A stretch of 64,000 nt of DNA from Botrytis cinerea B05.10. Taxonomy: Eukaryota; Ascomycota; Leotiomycetes; Helotiales; Sclerotiniaceae. A program made the translations under genes and the position numbers. The stretch's first letter is position 1. Every line of letters starts with the position of its first letter. The notes under the pieces were generated by a model, which saw only the letters and a program-made list of their open reading frames with translations, was not told where the DNA came from and searched no databases. Below, in pieces: positions 49,196 to 60,478 of the stretch. Location of the stretch: NCBI RefSeq assembly GCF_000143535.2, contig NC_037313.1, positions 503,501 through 567,500 of the forward strand. Reading direction: 5' to 3'.

Positions 49196-50180
49196 CGGCG
49201 AGAACGACGCCGGCGCGTGCTTGACAGCGCGCCCAGCTTTAAAGACAATAGAAGTTTCGAAGGATCTTTGCCCCAGTAGGCTCTAAAAGTCGCGTTGAAT
49301 ACGCCCGTTTGAATATATGTGATTTTTGATGTTCTAGCTTCTGCCAAACAATGAAATCAATGTTTCGAGAAATGTACTGAACCTAGAAAAGTCCAAGGTC
49401 GTTCTGATGACGTCTTATGACCAATGTGTGAAGTCCCCTTCCCAGATTTCCTTCTTAGCCGTTGTTGCTTGTCGCAGAACGAAATGATCACTTATGCGTA
49501 TGCGAGTTCTGTTGTAAACGGAAGTACCGAAGGAGAACGGAGTCGGCAATGAAGATGATTAAGATCTAGACAAATTCCCAGGAAAATGGATTTCGATAGA
49601 AAGGGAGACGATTGTCGCCTTGATTGGTAGCTCTACTTGGATCTTAATCCAATGATTGTTCTTGTCGCGTGCGTACAATGACGGGGATCCTCCGATAACA
49701 GAATTTGGTCGGATTGTGCCTGGTTTTCTCGATAGAATCCTGCAGGAAATTTGGCAGCTTGACAGGTTGGAAATACGATAGCAAGAGGAGCTTTTTGTGG
49801 AATTTGACGGGCAAGTCCTTGTCACAGAAGATGAACAACTAGATTTGGGTAGAGAAATAAAGACAGATCTTCCAGTGTATTTGGGAATATTGGTACCAGC
49901 AAGGTAAATTTTGGGAAATGAAGATCGTGGGTAAATTATGAGAGGATGGGATGACAACGCACGTGTGAAAAAGCTAAGGATTAAGTGGAGAATTGCCGGC
50001 TGTTACCGCCTTTATTATTATTTTTCTAGATTAGCCTGGATATTTTGGAGTTGAATGCTTGGAGAAACTTGGACCCAAAATTTGACCCCTCCTTCTATCG
50101 ACTTTTCCAATCACAAATTCACAAATATAAACCATTTCATTGCCAGCTATCGATTTTGTATGTTTAGAAATACAATCAAA
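49196..50180. promoter_or_regulatory. divergent intergenic region, ICE2 / MYG1
   Basis: A 985-bp stretch between two start codons facing away from each other. A 132-codon open frame at 49559-49957 (-) lacks an ATG start and any family resemblance, so I do not call it. Confidence 0.55.
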
Positions 50181-51233
50181 ATGGCAGAAACAGCAGCAAA
50201 AAGACTCAAGACCTCTCCCGTTACCATCGGTACTCATAATGGCCATTTTCACGCAGATGAAGCCTTGGCTGTTTACATGCTTCGCCTTCTTCCTACTTAT
50301 CAATCTTCAGAGCTCATTCGAACTCGGGATCCCAAACTTCTAGAGACTTGCCATACCGTGGTTGATGTGGGAGGTGAATACAACGACGAAACTAAGAGAT
50401 ATGATCACCATCAACGTACTTTCGATACCACATTCCCAAATCGTCCTACCAAGCTCTCTTCTGCGGGGTTAGTGTATATGCACTACGGCAAGGCGATTAT
50501 CGCACAACATCTAGGTGTCGCCGAAGATGCGGAAGAAGTTGCCGTTATCTGGAGAAAGATTTACGAAAGCTTTATTGAAGCACTTGATGCTCACGATAAC
50601 GGTATTTCAGTCTACGACCCAAAGGCCATTTCCGCCGCAGGCTTGGAGAAGAAGTTCAGCGACGGAGGTTTCTCATTAGGGGCTATGGTATCCAGATTGA
50701 ACCCAAACTGGAATGACCCCACTCCATCTGATCCTGTCGAGGCTCAAAAGGCAGAAGATGAGAAATTCTTGGTAGCCAGCACTAGAATGGGTGAAGAATT
50801 CTCAAGAGATTTGGATTACTATACAAAATCGTGGTTACCAGCACGATCAATTGTCCAACAAGCATATGCCAAACGCCTACAATACGACTCGAAGGGAAGA
50901 ATCTTGGTGTTCGACGGTCAATCTGTTCCATGGAAAGATCATCTCTACACACTGGAAGATCAAGAGAACAGCGAGAACAAAGTACTCTACGTTCTCTACC
51001 CTGAAAGCCCACGTCCAGATGCGAAATGGAGAATCCAATGTGTACCAGTCACCAAAGACTCTTTCCAAAGCAGAAAGCCATTGCCTGAGGCATGGAGAGG
51101 TTTCAGAGATGAGGAATTATCTCAAATTACTGGTATTCCAGGAGGAGTATTCGTTCATGCAGCGGGATTCATTGGAGGAAACAAGACTTTCGATGGGGCA
51201 AGTAAGATGGCAGCAACAGCGGTTGATTTGTGA
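50181..51233 (+). CDS. MYG1: MYG1 family exonuclease-like protein (UPF0160)
   Basis: A single exon of about 350 residues from the ATG at 50181, chosen for its context (AAAATGGC). An in-frame ATG at 50160 would add seven residues (MFRNTIK) that could matter for mitochondrial import. Family motifs are clear: GTHNGHFHADEALA (metal-binding His/Asp), a VVDVGGEYN segment, RYDHHQRTF, an EALDAHDNG motif and the C-terminal FVHAAGFIGG. MYG1 proteins are DHH-like metal-dependent 3'-5' RNA exonucleases reported in nucleus and mitochondria. All metal-ligand segments are present. It is convergent with the endosulfine gene. Confidence 0.93.
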   Translation: MAETAAKRLKTSPVTIGTHNGHFHADEALAVYMLRLLPTYQSSELIRTRDPKLLETCHTVVDVGGEYNDETKRYDHHQRTFDTTFPNRPTKLSSAGLVYMHYGKAIIAQHLGVAEDAEEVAVIWRKIYESFIEALDAHDNGISVYDPKAISAAGLEKKFSDGGFSLGAMVSRLNPNWNDPTPSDPVEAQKAEDEKFLVASTRMGEEFSRDLDYYTKSWLPARSIVQQAYAKRLQYDSKGRILVFDGQSVPWKDHLYTLEDQENSENKVLYVLYPESPRPDAKWRIQCVPVTKDSFQSRKPLPEAWRGFRDEELSQITGIPGGVFVHAAGFIGGNKTFDGASKMAATAVDL

Positions 51234-51555
51234 TATCCACTAAAGTCATGAAAAACATTATTATGAGGCGTTGTTCGGTATCAAAAGCCAAAAGGTTAGA
51301 TAGGTTCAAGAAATATAAAACCCAAATCGATGTGTTCATACACATCGGAATCTCAAAGACAATGTCTTGATGCCTTGAATCCATCATTTCGTATTGGCAT
51401 ATAGCTCGACTATCATAGCTGGCATAAAAAAACGAAAATGTACAGAGAATGCTCCATCCCCTTAAACCATCAAGATCATCATCATATCATTGAATAGCCC
51501 AAACGCCGATTCCCGCGCACACGCACACGTAATAAATCCTCCCACATAAATACCC
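51234..51555. other. convergent intergenic region, MYG1 / endosulfine
   Basis: A 322-bp stretch between two stop codons. Nothing beyond 3'-UTR-like sequence. Confidence 0.6.
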
Positions 51556-52133
51556 TTAACCGTTGATTGGAATACCTCCCTGAACAACTGGTGGACTAAC
51601 ACTGCCATCTCCTGCTTGCTGTGTGTTTCCATCATTCTTCTTATCTGCCTCATCAATGCTTGTCTCGCGATGTAAATAGCTGCTCTCCTTCACTGGACTT
51701 CCACTCTGCTGACCCAATCCCAATCCCGCAATGCTACCATGATGTGCAGAGCCAGGTCCTACATTTGTATTGCCAGAACCGCCTTGTGCGGCATTGCCAA
51801 CGCTGGGAGACGAGAGATGGGGGATGTTTTCTGGGAGAGGATGTTCGGAGCCAACGCTACCAGTGTCGACGGAAGAGGCCTTGCCGGCTTTGGAGAGTGC
51901 ATAGTCGCCAGAATCGAAATATTTACGCTCCTTGAGTTGTTTGGCTAAATGATCGGCTTTGCTGGGGAGTTTGCCATAGAGGCGGAAGAGTCGCTGCTCA
52001 TCCGGGGAGAGGGACTGCGGGGTCGGAGAGTCAACAAATTGAACGGCACGATAAATTCAAGCCGAGCGAAGAGGGAAATTGAGTGGTGACTACTTACTGC
52101 AATATCGATCTTGTTCTTTTGCAAAGGGTTCAT
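51556..52133 (-). CDS. endosulfine family protein (Igo1/Igo2-like PP2A inhibitor)
   Basis: Two exons (52098-52133, 51556-52014) encode about 164 residues. The N terminus MNPLQKNKIDIA joins SLSPDEQRLFRLYGKLP, and the Greatwall/Rim15 target site KYFDSGDYALSK follows with Ser at about residue 47. EHPLPENIPHLS is also typical of fungal endosulfines. The C-terminal 80 residues are Gly/Ser/Asn-rich and probably disordered. When phosphorylated at the FDSGDY serine, these proteins inhibit PP2A-B55 and protect mRNAs on entry into quiescence. A likely leader intron (about 52135-52284, GTAAAC donor, TTCAG acceptor) ends one base before the start codon. It is divergent from SFM1. Confidence is high. Confidence 0.94.
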
Positions 52134-52809
52134 CCTGAAGATCAAATGAAATTCGGGCGAGTTTCTTTTGAATTTGGATTGGGGGAAATGTAAAAGATTT
52201 GATCGCTTCTCAAGAAATAGATCGTATGAGATTCTATTTCCGTATCCGAAGTCGAGACTATTTTGTAATCAAATGGTTGTTTACCTCTCTTTCTTCTTTG
52301 TCGTTCGAAAGATATACTGCTGCTGTACTCTTTAAGTAACTGCTCAAGGTACGACCGTAGCGGGAGCGATTGGGTGTCAATTTGCGGTTAATGAGTGGAT
52401 TCAAGAGGAAGTGGTGAATCGAATAGAAAGAGAGACAGAAGTGAAAGATTGTATTCCGAGGGATATGAGTAGCGATTTGGAGAGAGACGTATAAAGATCT
52501 TATGATTTCTGGGTCAGGATGTAGTTGCACAAGAGAATATAATATTGCTTGGAGGGGAAAAGGGTATTGTATTGGTATTATGAACAGCTCAGAATGACCG
52601 ATAGCGTTAATCGTTAATGGGTGGGTGTGCTAAAGGTATGGGTATGGTGGGGTACACTTTTTTCGCTCGCTTGGCTTGGCTCAATTGCAGAATTTCGAAA
52701 TCCAGACCTTTTTGCTTGCGAGAGGGAAAATTCTGACTGAACAGCTGAACGGGATCAAGAGGAAGTCAAGAAGAAGACCAAGAAGAAGAAGAAGAAGAAG
52801 AAGAAGAAG

Positions 52810-52840
<31 letters not shown>

Positions 52841-53512
52841 CGGGCAGCGAAGCAGGAAACAAGCCGTCAAGGGTATCAAGGTATACCATATCACTCTAAT
52901 CAATGTACGTATAAATACATATATATGTGCATGTATATCCCTCCTTTGAGTGGTTCCCTTTCAGCATCCCCCTTATCGAACTGGCTCAAAACTACCGTGG
53001 GATGTATATCTTTCTAACCTTGCACCCTTTCTTCTCGTTGCCCCTTGCAAGCCACGCATACATTCTCTTCTTTGCTGCCGTATACTAGTATTTACGGAGT
53101 AGATGCGCAAAGATCAACCTGAGGACTCAAGGGAAAGGTTAACACGCTCATTCGATTGGCTTTCGAAGTTCTGAAGATGCAATCACGAGATCAATTTCAT
53201 TCAGATCCCCGCACATCTTTGCATCTTTTTCTTTTCCAAAGCTCGAAAAAAAAGCTTCTCGCACAAGGGGTAGTCTCTTGTTACCACGAGTCAGAGTCCA
53301 ACAACCACATACGACCATCGATCATTTAGCCATCCCTTGGGACTCTTTACCCCGCAACAAACCTAAACTTATTTCACCTGAGCCACCATCTACCGGGCAT
53401 TCTTTCCGATTCATTGCTCTGCTTTAAACCCTTGCACAATTTCCTATTGGTCTCTCCTGTTAATCAAACTTGAAATCTACATCAAGTATCCAGCTAAGAT
53501 ATCTATCTAAAG
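52134..53512. promoter_or_regulatory. divergent intergenic region, endosulfine / SFM1
   Basis: A 1.38-kb stretch between divergent start codons. It contains a probable endosulfine leader intron near its left end and a long AAG repeat in the middle. No gene is seen. Confidence 0.6.
52781..52839. repeat. (AGA)n trinucleotide repeat, about 20 units
   Basis: 59 bp of uninterrupted AGA/AAG triplets, all purine on the + strand. It opens a poly-Arg frame that has no other support. Confidence 0.95.
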
Positions 53513-54308
53513 ATGACCCAAAAAACCTACATCGTCGAGCACCTCGATGACGAACTTGGCCCATGGTCTGAGCTTGAATATATCACCATAGCCAAAGAGT
53601 CCAATCAGGCGGGTGCGAAATTTTGCCTGTCGTCAATTCCTCCCACCTTGAACATACCCGAGGTCTTGAAGGCCGTGCCGGGTTTCACAGCAGATGGCCG
53701 CAGTGTCGAAACCTTATATGTCGAAAACAAGTCTCGTGTGTGCTTGCTTGATCCAGCAGCCACTAAGGAATTGAGTCCAGAAGATGGCGACCTGTTTGAC
53801 GTTTTCCTTTTTGGCGGAATCTTGGGTTGGTACACCGCATTTGCCTTGTCTACATGAAGTAGTTGCTAATATGTTGTGCTCTAGGAGATGATCCACCAAG
53901 AGATCGAACTTCTGAGCTGCGAAAGAAAGGCTTCGAAGGCCGTCGGCTTGGCCCCATCCAATTGACAACCGATACTGCAGTTCGTTGTACAAGAATGGTT
54001 ACTCAAGATAAAAGTCAGTCAGCTGATTCGGCCTGCCTCCTATCACCCAGAAGCTACATGCTGACTTGTTTGTAGTTCCGTTGGACAAGATTCCCTACGT
54101 TGACTACCCAGAACTCCGGGTCAACAAGAATGAAAGTACAGAAATGCCCTTCCGTTACGTGATGGACGCCGAGGGAAAGCCCATTATGCCAGAGGTAAGC
54201 TCACGGTTCTTGCCATAGGTTACCTACGTGCAGAATTAATCAAGTGTATAGGGAATGGTTGAACTCATCAAGAAAGACACGGAAAAGGGATTTGGTGACA
54301 TGTTTTAA
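53513..54308 (+). CDS. SFM1: protein-arginine methyltransferase Sfm1 (SPOUT family, DUF431)
   Basis: Four exons (53513-53825, 53885-54013, 54076-54194, 54252-54308) encode about 205 residues. Characteristic stretches are YIVEHLDDELGPWSELEY at the N terminus, FGGILGDDPPRDRTSELR (formed across intron 1), GRRLGPIQLTTDTAVRCTRM and STEMPFRYVMD. These make up the knotted SPOUT fold that binds S-adenosylmethionine. Yeast Sfm1 methylates one arginine of ribosomal protein Rps3 in the cytosol. Intron 1 uses a GTTGGT donor like intron 2 of the alcohol dehydrogenase gene. Length and all motifs fit the family. Confidence 0.93.
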
Positions 54309-55365
54309 GAGATTATATTATGGAAATTTCGTGAGATATCTTGGTACAAACATTAGCGCAGGGTAGCAAAGTGTTATGATATGCCACCGCATTGTTCTCA
54401 TAGCTCCAAGTGAACATTAGAAACCCAAAGGCTAATATGAGATCATACCCATCAAATGTCGTTTCGCAGTTCTAGAACGTGGCTCACTTGAGCTTTGGGA
54501 ACATTGAGCAGGCGAACACGTTTCGCCAAGAGACTGAACATAGGGGTGCAAATAGGCAATCATAAGAAATGATAGAAACACAGGCATTAGCATCTTTGGA
54601 CCACAATTAGCAACAAAGTTTTCCCCTCTACCAAAGAATAGAGAATGCTGGGCTTCAGAGGGTTCTTTTAGACCAGCAATTAGCTTCTTGTGCCTACAAC
54701 TTTTTAGCTTCTGAAGGTCCAGGTCATGTCGCAGCGGCCTAGGACCATAATACATCAATATGCGAAACACCCTTATTCATAGGTGGATCTCTTCAAAGAC
54801 ATTGAATTCGAGCAAGGGGAATCCGAGAACGGGTCACAATAAGTGAACAGTTAAAAGACTTTCTTTGTAAAGTCGGCGACGACCGAAAACTTTCGGGAAA
54901 ATCATACTACACTTTAATAATAAGCACACTGCTTCACAATAGCTGTACCTTGAGCTCTCAATATGATAAATGCAATTTCACATTTTCTCAAGATACGCAC
55001 AGATTTCGTAATCATCTCCACTCATAATCTATTCTTGAGCATTCCGAACCTGTCACAGTGTTTCACCTCGTTAGGGTCCAATAGCGGGTGAAGGAATCTA
55101 GCGATATAGAGTGTCCCTAACAATCATTCCGGCATCAGTATTAAGCAACAACAAAGCCGCGAATCCCCCAAAAGCAGATCAATATCAACTGTGTCCACAT
55201 TCTGACACATTTTGAAAATTTATCTTTCTCATCCCAATACCATCGGCGGATGATAGGATATTGGTAATTCGCGACTACGCGACTCCCATAAACACCCTTT
55301 GAAGATACCCTTTTCGGGGTTGTCTATTACAAATTGGAACGAACACCAAGGGCTGATTATTGACA
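54309..55365. other. intergenic region, SFM1 / KEX1
   Basis: A 1.06-kb stretch with no supported gene. It holds the SFM1 3'-UTR and the KEX1 promoter. A 112-codon frame at 54432-54770 (-) has no ATG at its start and is not called. Confidence 0.55.
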
Positions 55366-57390
55366 ATGCGGTCTCTTACTTCCAGGACCAGTTCGGCCTT
55401 GCTGACAGTATGGGGATTGTTATCCGTATCGTTGATGCCCTCGCTGGGCCAAGCAGATAAAACTGCCGGGGATTATTTTGTCCATTCGCTGCCGGGCGCT
55501 CCGCCTGGACCCTTACTCAAGATGCATGCTGGGTAAGTTACATTCTCCATATCAGAGATACAGCTAACATGAGGCTTGCAGACACATCGAAGTCACCCCT
55601 GATCACCACGGAAACATATTCTTTTGGCATTTTCAGAATAGACACATTGCGAACAGACAGCGCACCGTAATTTGGCTGAACGGAGGTCCAGGTTGCAGTT
55701 CTGAAGATGGAGCTTTAATGGAAATTGGTCCTTACAGAGTAAAGGATGGATCGAACGGACCAAAACTCGAATACAATCCAGGTTCTTGGGATGAATTCGC
55801 GAATGTTATGTTCGTAGACAATCCAGTGGGAACAGGATTTAGTTTCGTGGACTCGGACAGCTACGTTCATGATTTGCCCGAGATGGCAGATCAATTCGTT
55901 CAATTCTTAGAGAAATGGTTTGCGCTATTCCCAGAGTATGAGCATGATGACGTGAGTATAACACTGTTCAATTATTACTATACCGATCACTAACTACTTC
56001 AAAGTTATATATTGCGGGAGAATCTTATGCAGGACAGCACATTCCATACATTACAAAAGCTATCCTAGAACGAAACAAGAAACCCGATGTAAAACATCAG
56101 TGGCCAATGAAGGGAATGATAATTGGTAATGGATGGATTTCACCGGCTGAACAATACATGGCCTATCTTCCATTTGCATACGAGAAGGGGCTGGTCAAAA
56201 AGGACAGCGAAAAAGCAAAGAAATTAGAGTCTCAACAAGCCATTTGCACCAAATTATTGAATGAGAACGGCGGAAGAGACAGGGTCGATAACGGTCAGTG
56301 CGAGCAGATTTTACAAGACATTTTGTCGACCACTCAAACCAAGGGCTCAGATGGCAACATGCAATGCTATAACATGTACGATGTGAGGTTGAAGGACTCA
56401 TACCCAAGTTGTGGTATGAACTGGCCTCCCGATTTGGTTAATGTTACACCTTATCTTCGCCGAACGGACGTGGTTGCAGCTCTCCATATTTCACCTGAAA
56501 AGAGGACTGGGTGGACTGAGTGTAACGGTGCTGTTGGCAGCGCTTTCAGAGCTACACACTCAAAACCTTCCATTCAAATTTTGCCTGACCTTCTCAAAGA
56601 AGTCCCTACAATACTATTTTCCGGTGCTGAGGATTTGATTTGCAACCACATAGGCACTGAAGAAATGATTAGCAATATGGAGTGGAACGGCGGAAAAGGA
56701 TTCGAACTTGGTTCCGGAACATGGGCACCACGCCGGGACTGGGAATTTGAAGGCGAGGCAGCGGGTTTCTGGCAAGAGGCACGCAATTTGACTTATGTCC
56801 TCTTCTACAATTCGTCTCACATGGTGCCCTTCGATTATGCACGACGCACCCGAGACATGCTTGACAGATTCATGCAAGTAGACATTGCTAGCATTGGTGG
56901 CGCTCCAACCGATAGTCGTATCGACGGCGAGAAGGGCCTGGAGACATCCGTAGGTGGTCATCCTAACAGTACTGCTGCTGCCGAAGCCGAAGAAGAGCGT
57001 TTGGAAGCCGCGAAATGGAACGCCTACTACAAATCCGGTGAGATTGTCCTTGTGATCGTCATCATTGCCGCTTCAGCATGGGGCTATTATATCTGGCGTG
57101 AACGACGCCAACGCGCTGGCTACGCTGGAATATTCGGAGGTGACACTCCTATGGCTTTGGCGGGCGCGAGAAGCGGTCCTAGAGGCGCAGCAGGTCTTGA
57201 GAATTTCCGCAATAAACGAACAGCGAGGGATGTGGAGGCAGCCGATTTTGATGAAAGTGAATTGGATGAACTGCATGTGAAGTCACCTACGGATGATATG
57301 GATAGAGATAGATACAGCGTTGGAAGTGCAAGTGATGATGAAGGCGCTACAAGGAGGAATGGCAAGGGCAAGGAAAAGAGTTACTCATAG
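55366..57390 (+). CDS. KEX1: pheromone-processing carboxypeptidase Kex1
   Basis: Three exons (55366-55532, 55582-55951, 56005-57390) encode about 640 residues. An N-terminal signal peptide ([19 protein letters not shown]) is followed by the serine carboxypeptidase domain with [16 protein letters not shown] (Ser about 186), the Asp in GAEDLICNH (about 389) and the His in NSSHMVPFD (about 451). A Glu/Ala-rich stretch, one transmembrane helix ([16 protein letters not shown]) and an acidic, Ser/Asp-rich cytosolic tail complete the protein. Kex1 sits in the trans-Golgi and trims C-terminal Lys/Arg after Kex2 cleavage of precursors such as pheromones. Length, topology and catalytic residues all match. 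It is convergent with RAE1. Confidence 0.96.
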
Positions 57391-58016
57391 TCTATTGCAC
57401 GTATGACGAGTTGGAGGATTGGCAAGTCAGATTTTTTCTTTTAGCCGTGTGAGCATTAGTATGGGCGCCTTTTGGGATTTGGACAATCAACGCTATGGGT
57501 ATGTTTCTATCACTGTTCTAGACTTGGTCCGCATGGACTGCATTGTGGGAACTGGGGGAGTTCAATGGAAATGGAAATGAAAGTATCGATGCATTGTAAG
57601 ACATTCGGTTCTATCGCACTCGTGTATCGTATCATTGTGTTGAATTTTGGGAGGAGTGCAAGAATGTGAGTTATGTTATTTTGTAGACTTTGAACACGCT
57701 TCATATCATTACTACCTATATGACCTAATTTTGGAATCCTATTGATCGCCATGTGACCGCCCTTAACTCCTCTGTAATAACTTCATCTTCTTGTATAACT
57801 GTGGCATCCAGCTCTCCCTTCCCTTGCTTGATTAGGTCCTGGTTTTGAAACGCTCGGTCTAGGACTACATCTATGCCTCGTTCAATTCAATTCATATGCC
57901 ATCTTATAGGATCGAAGATGCCCTCGGGCCTTGGAATTCTCGCCCGTATATCTTTTTTATCATTCGCCAACTTTCCATCACGAAATTCTCATTGTGTGAT
58001 CTCATTTCATCGCCAT
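57391..58016. other. convergent intergenic region, KEX1 / RAE1
   Basis: A 626-bp stretch between two stop codons, 3'-UTR-like. No gene is seen. Confidence 0.6.
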
Positions 58017-59211
58017 CTACCTCTTCTTGACACTTGGTCTAGGCTTGCACTCATCCGCATTTACTGGATGTAACATAATCTTATTTGGATATTGTGGTGT
58101 GTTGCTTGCATAACCCTTACTCCAATCGTAACTAACGGCATAGGCAAAAATGTTTCCGGTGTGGTTGAAGGCTGTAGCGGAGATGGTTCCCCCAACGGTT
58201 GGGTAACCCTTCAATCTATGCTTGGCAATTCCGTCCCAGAAATGGAACGTGCCGTCGGAGCCAGCAGTGCTGAAGGTGCCGTGGATGGGGTGGAAAGATA
58301 TCGCGTTAACGGAGTAGACATTGGTCATGTTGTTTGAGGGTGGGTCGCGGTGACATTTGAAAGAGAAGTTCATGCTTTGATAGATTAGTGAGGGGTCTTG
58401 AGAAATGCGTTTGGGGGAGAAGATTGTATACCTGGCGTCCTTGTCTTCAACATATTGAATGGCACATCTTCCTTCAATACTGCCAACAGCGAAACCAGAA
58501 GCATCGGGAAATAAGCTAATGACTCTAGTTTGCCATTTCAACGGACTTTGAATGGTCTTCTTAATCTTATCTGGCATGTTCAAGTCGATAATATTGATAA
58601 ATCGGTCTGCGGTTCCAACAACCAAAACATTCTTCTGGACATCTAAGGTATAGACTTTGTGGTTCATGTTCACCGAAATGACCGGGTTGGGAGTTCTCAA
58701 ATCCCAATACTTAATGGTGTTATCCCAAGATCCGGTCACAAGCATCTCGCCGTTTGTTTGAGGGGCAGTGAAGAATCTCGCGGATTTTATAGGTTGATCA
58801 TGCGCGGCGACTTGCGATACCGTTTGATTGCTTTCAAGATCCATAACACGCGCAGTTTTGTCTGCTCCGGCTCCGACTACTTTCTTTCCATCCTATTCGA
58901 CTTTATCAGTATACTTTCTGGTAAGCTCAGCTAGAACGTATACATACCTTTGACCAGTGACAACTAAAGACCGGCCCCTCGAAGTCAAATAATGCCCTGC
59001 CTTCACTCTGCCCGCTCGGCAAGATCTCATAGATCCTCACTTTCTTATCCCATGATGCGACGGCTAGATGTTCGGAAACCGGCGAAAAGGCAAGATCGGA
59101 AATACTATCCTCGGGAGGATTATTGAGAGGGATATCTTTCGAAAGGTCACCGAGAGTATTGGCCGCGCTCGTCGAGGTTGTGGTAGCCGCAGAACCAAAT
59201 AGTCCGGCCAT
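58017..59211 (-). CDS. RAE1: mRNA export factor Rae1/Gle2, WD40 repeat
   Basis: Three exons (58948-59211, 58432-58892, 58017-58374) encode about 360 residues. WD40 blades are visible: DSISDLAFSPVSEHLAVASWD, MLVTGSWDNTIKYWDLR and FSTAGSDGTFHFWD. The diagnostic Rae1 segments NFSFKCHRD and VYSVNAISFHP are present, and the C terminus ends in PRPSVKKR. Rae1/Gle2 binds the GLEBS motif of a nucleoporin and RNA at the nuclear pore and supports mRNA export. Intron 2 (58375-58431) is 57 bp and has no in-frame stop, so retaining it would insert 19 residues. The spliced form DASMNFSFKCHRD matches the family. Confidence 0.94.
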
Positions 59212-60478
59212 GTTTGCTTACAAGTATCTGCAGAATCGTCTCAGTAGTATGCGCCGTCTCAAGAAAAGAAGCTTTTTTCGCGTCGGTTCGCGTTCGTTGG
59301 CGTTGATCGTCGAACAATTTCAATTTCACCTGTTTTGCGTGCACGTAATTAAAAAAGACGGCTTCTCCAGGCATCGAAAGCTCATGTTGAAAATCCGCGC
59401 TAATGATGTTAGCTAGCTGCACACTAGCGGCCGCACAAAATTTCCCATCCACTACAAAATTTGAATTTTCAATTGAGTGTTCGCTCTTCCTTTCTCTTCT
59501 TCTACAACTTCTCGCTCAAAGAATCGCATTCGAAGCACACAAACAGAAATATCTTCATCGATGTTTCACTCTACTCTTATGCTTTGGGAGAAAGTCCCCG
59601 GACACCCTTCTTTCTAAAAGTTAGGATTGCGGAAACGCGCCGCCATAGAAGCACTTGCGGCTTCTCTTCTACCAATTCTTTACCCCCAATTTCATCCATC
59701 CTTTTGCCGTTATTACTGTTTCCACGAGGCTTCTTGGAGATTGAATTCGGAGCATGGGAGACCACATGGATGAAGATATGAGTCCGAGCCCCTGTGCAAT
59801 GCTTCCAATTGACTTGAAGAAGAGTGGTAATGGGAGGTAGAAGACATGTTCCTGATTGGGGTGGGAGTGTTAATGGTAGTCGAGGCTTTTTCGTCGAGAT
59901 CGATAGTTATGCGATTGCTTTCCTTTGCTGCAAAGCTGGGAAAGTAACTCGATGGGGCTTATTCTTGATGCGAGAAGTTCAATTACATTTTTGAGTCTAT
60001 AGCTTATAGGAAAGCAAAGATGTTTATGACTGAAGATTGGGACACCAAACTCTAACCCTTTCTTCACCGAAAGGGTCGTCCTTGATTGGAAGTCGGCCAT
60101 CTTGGAAGCTCTGTCGAAGGAGCTGGACTTTGTTGCGATGATAAAAGCAGTTCAGGTGATGATTACCAAATAGAGTCAAGCACTGAATTGAGCCGTGTAA
60201 AAAGCGGCTCATAATTTGATGACCACAATTGCGTTATGGTGTCTGATGAACTTTACAAAGCTTTTCTTTTTCTTTTTGTCCATCGACTTTATTCAATAAA
60301 AATATTATGTTTACTTCCATCTATCTGCCATGCAATTGATACTCCAAAACCCCAAGACAGTGATGCACATGTATGCAAGTGACGCCGCTCTCCTTTTTAA
60401 ATTTCCCAACCCGTCATAGTCCTCATATGGTATCAAGCCGTTAATCCGCCCATAAAATGCAATAGTAAACAGTATCCT
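59212..60478. other. intergenic region, RAE1 promoter / 3' flank of the unknown gene
   Basis: A 1.27-kb stretch with no supported gene. 59.2-59.6 kb is the likely RAE1 promoter and leader. The rest is unique sequence with several short open frames that look random. Confidence 0.55.

Noticed and set aside
49559..49957. 132-codon minus-strand frame between ICE2 and MYG1
   Set aside because: No ATG at the start of the open stretch, Ser-rich random-looking product, and it occupies a divergent promoter.
52676..53017. poly-arginine frame
   Set aside because: Produced by the AGA trinucleotide repeat. Nothing outside the repeat looks coding.
54432..54770. 112-codon minus-strand frame downstream of SFM1
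   Set aside because: Begins with GTG, has no family resemblance and no supporting splice structure.
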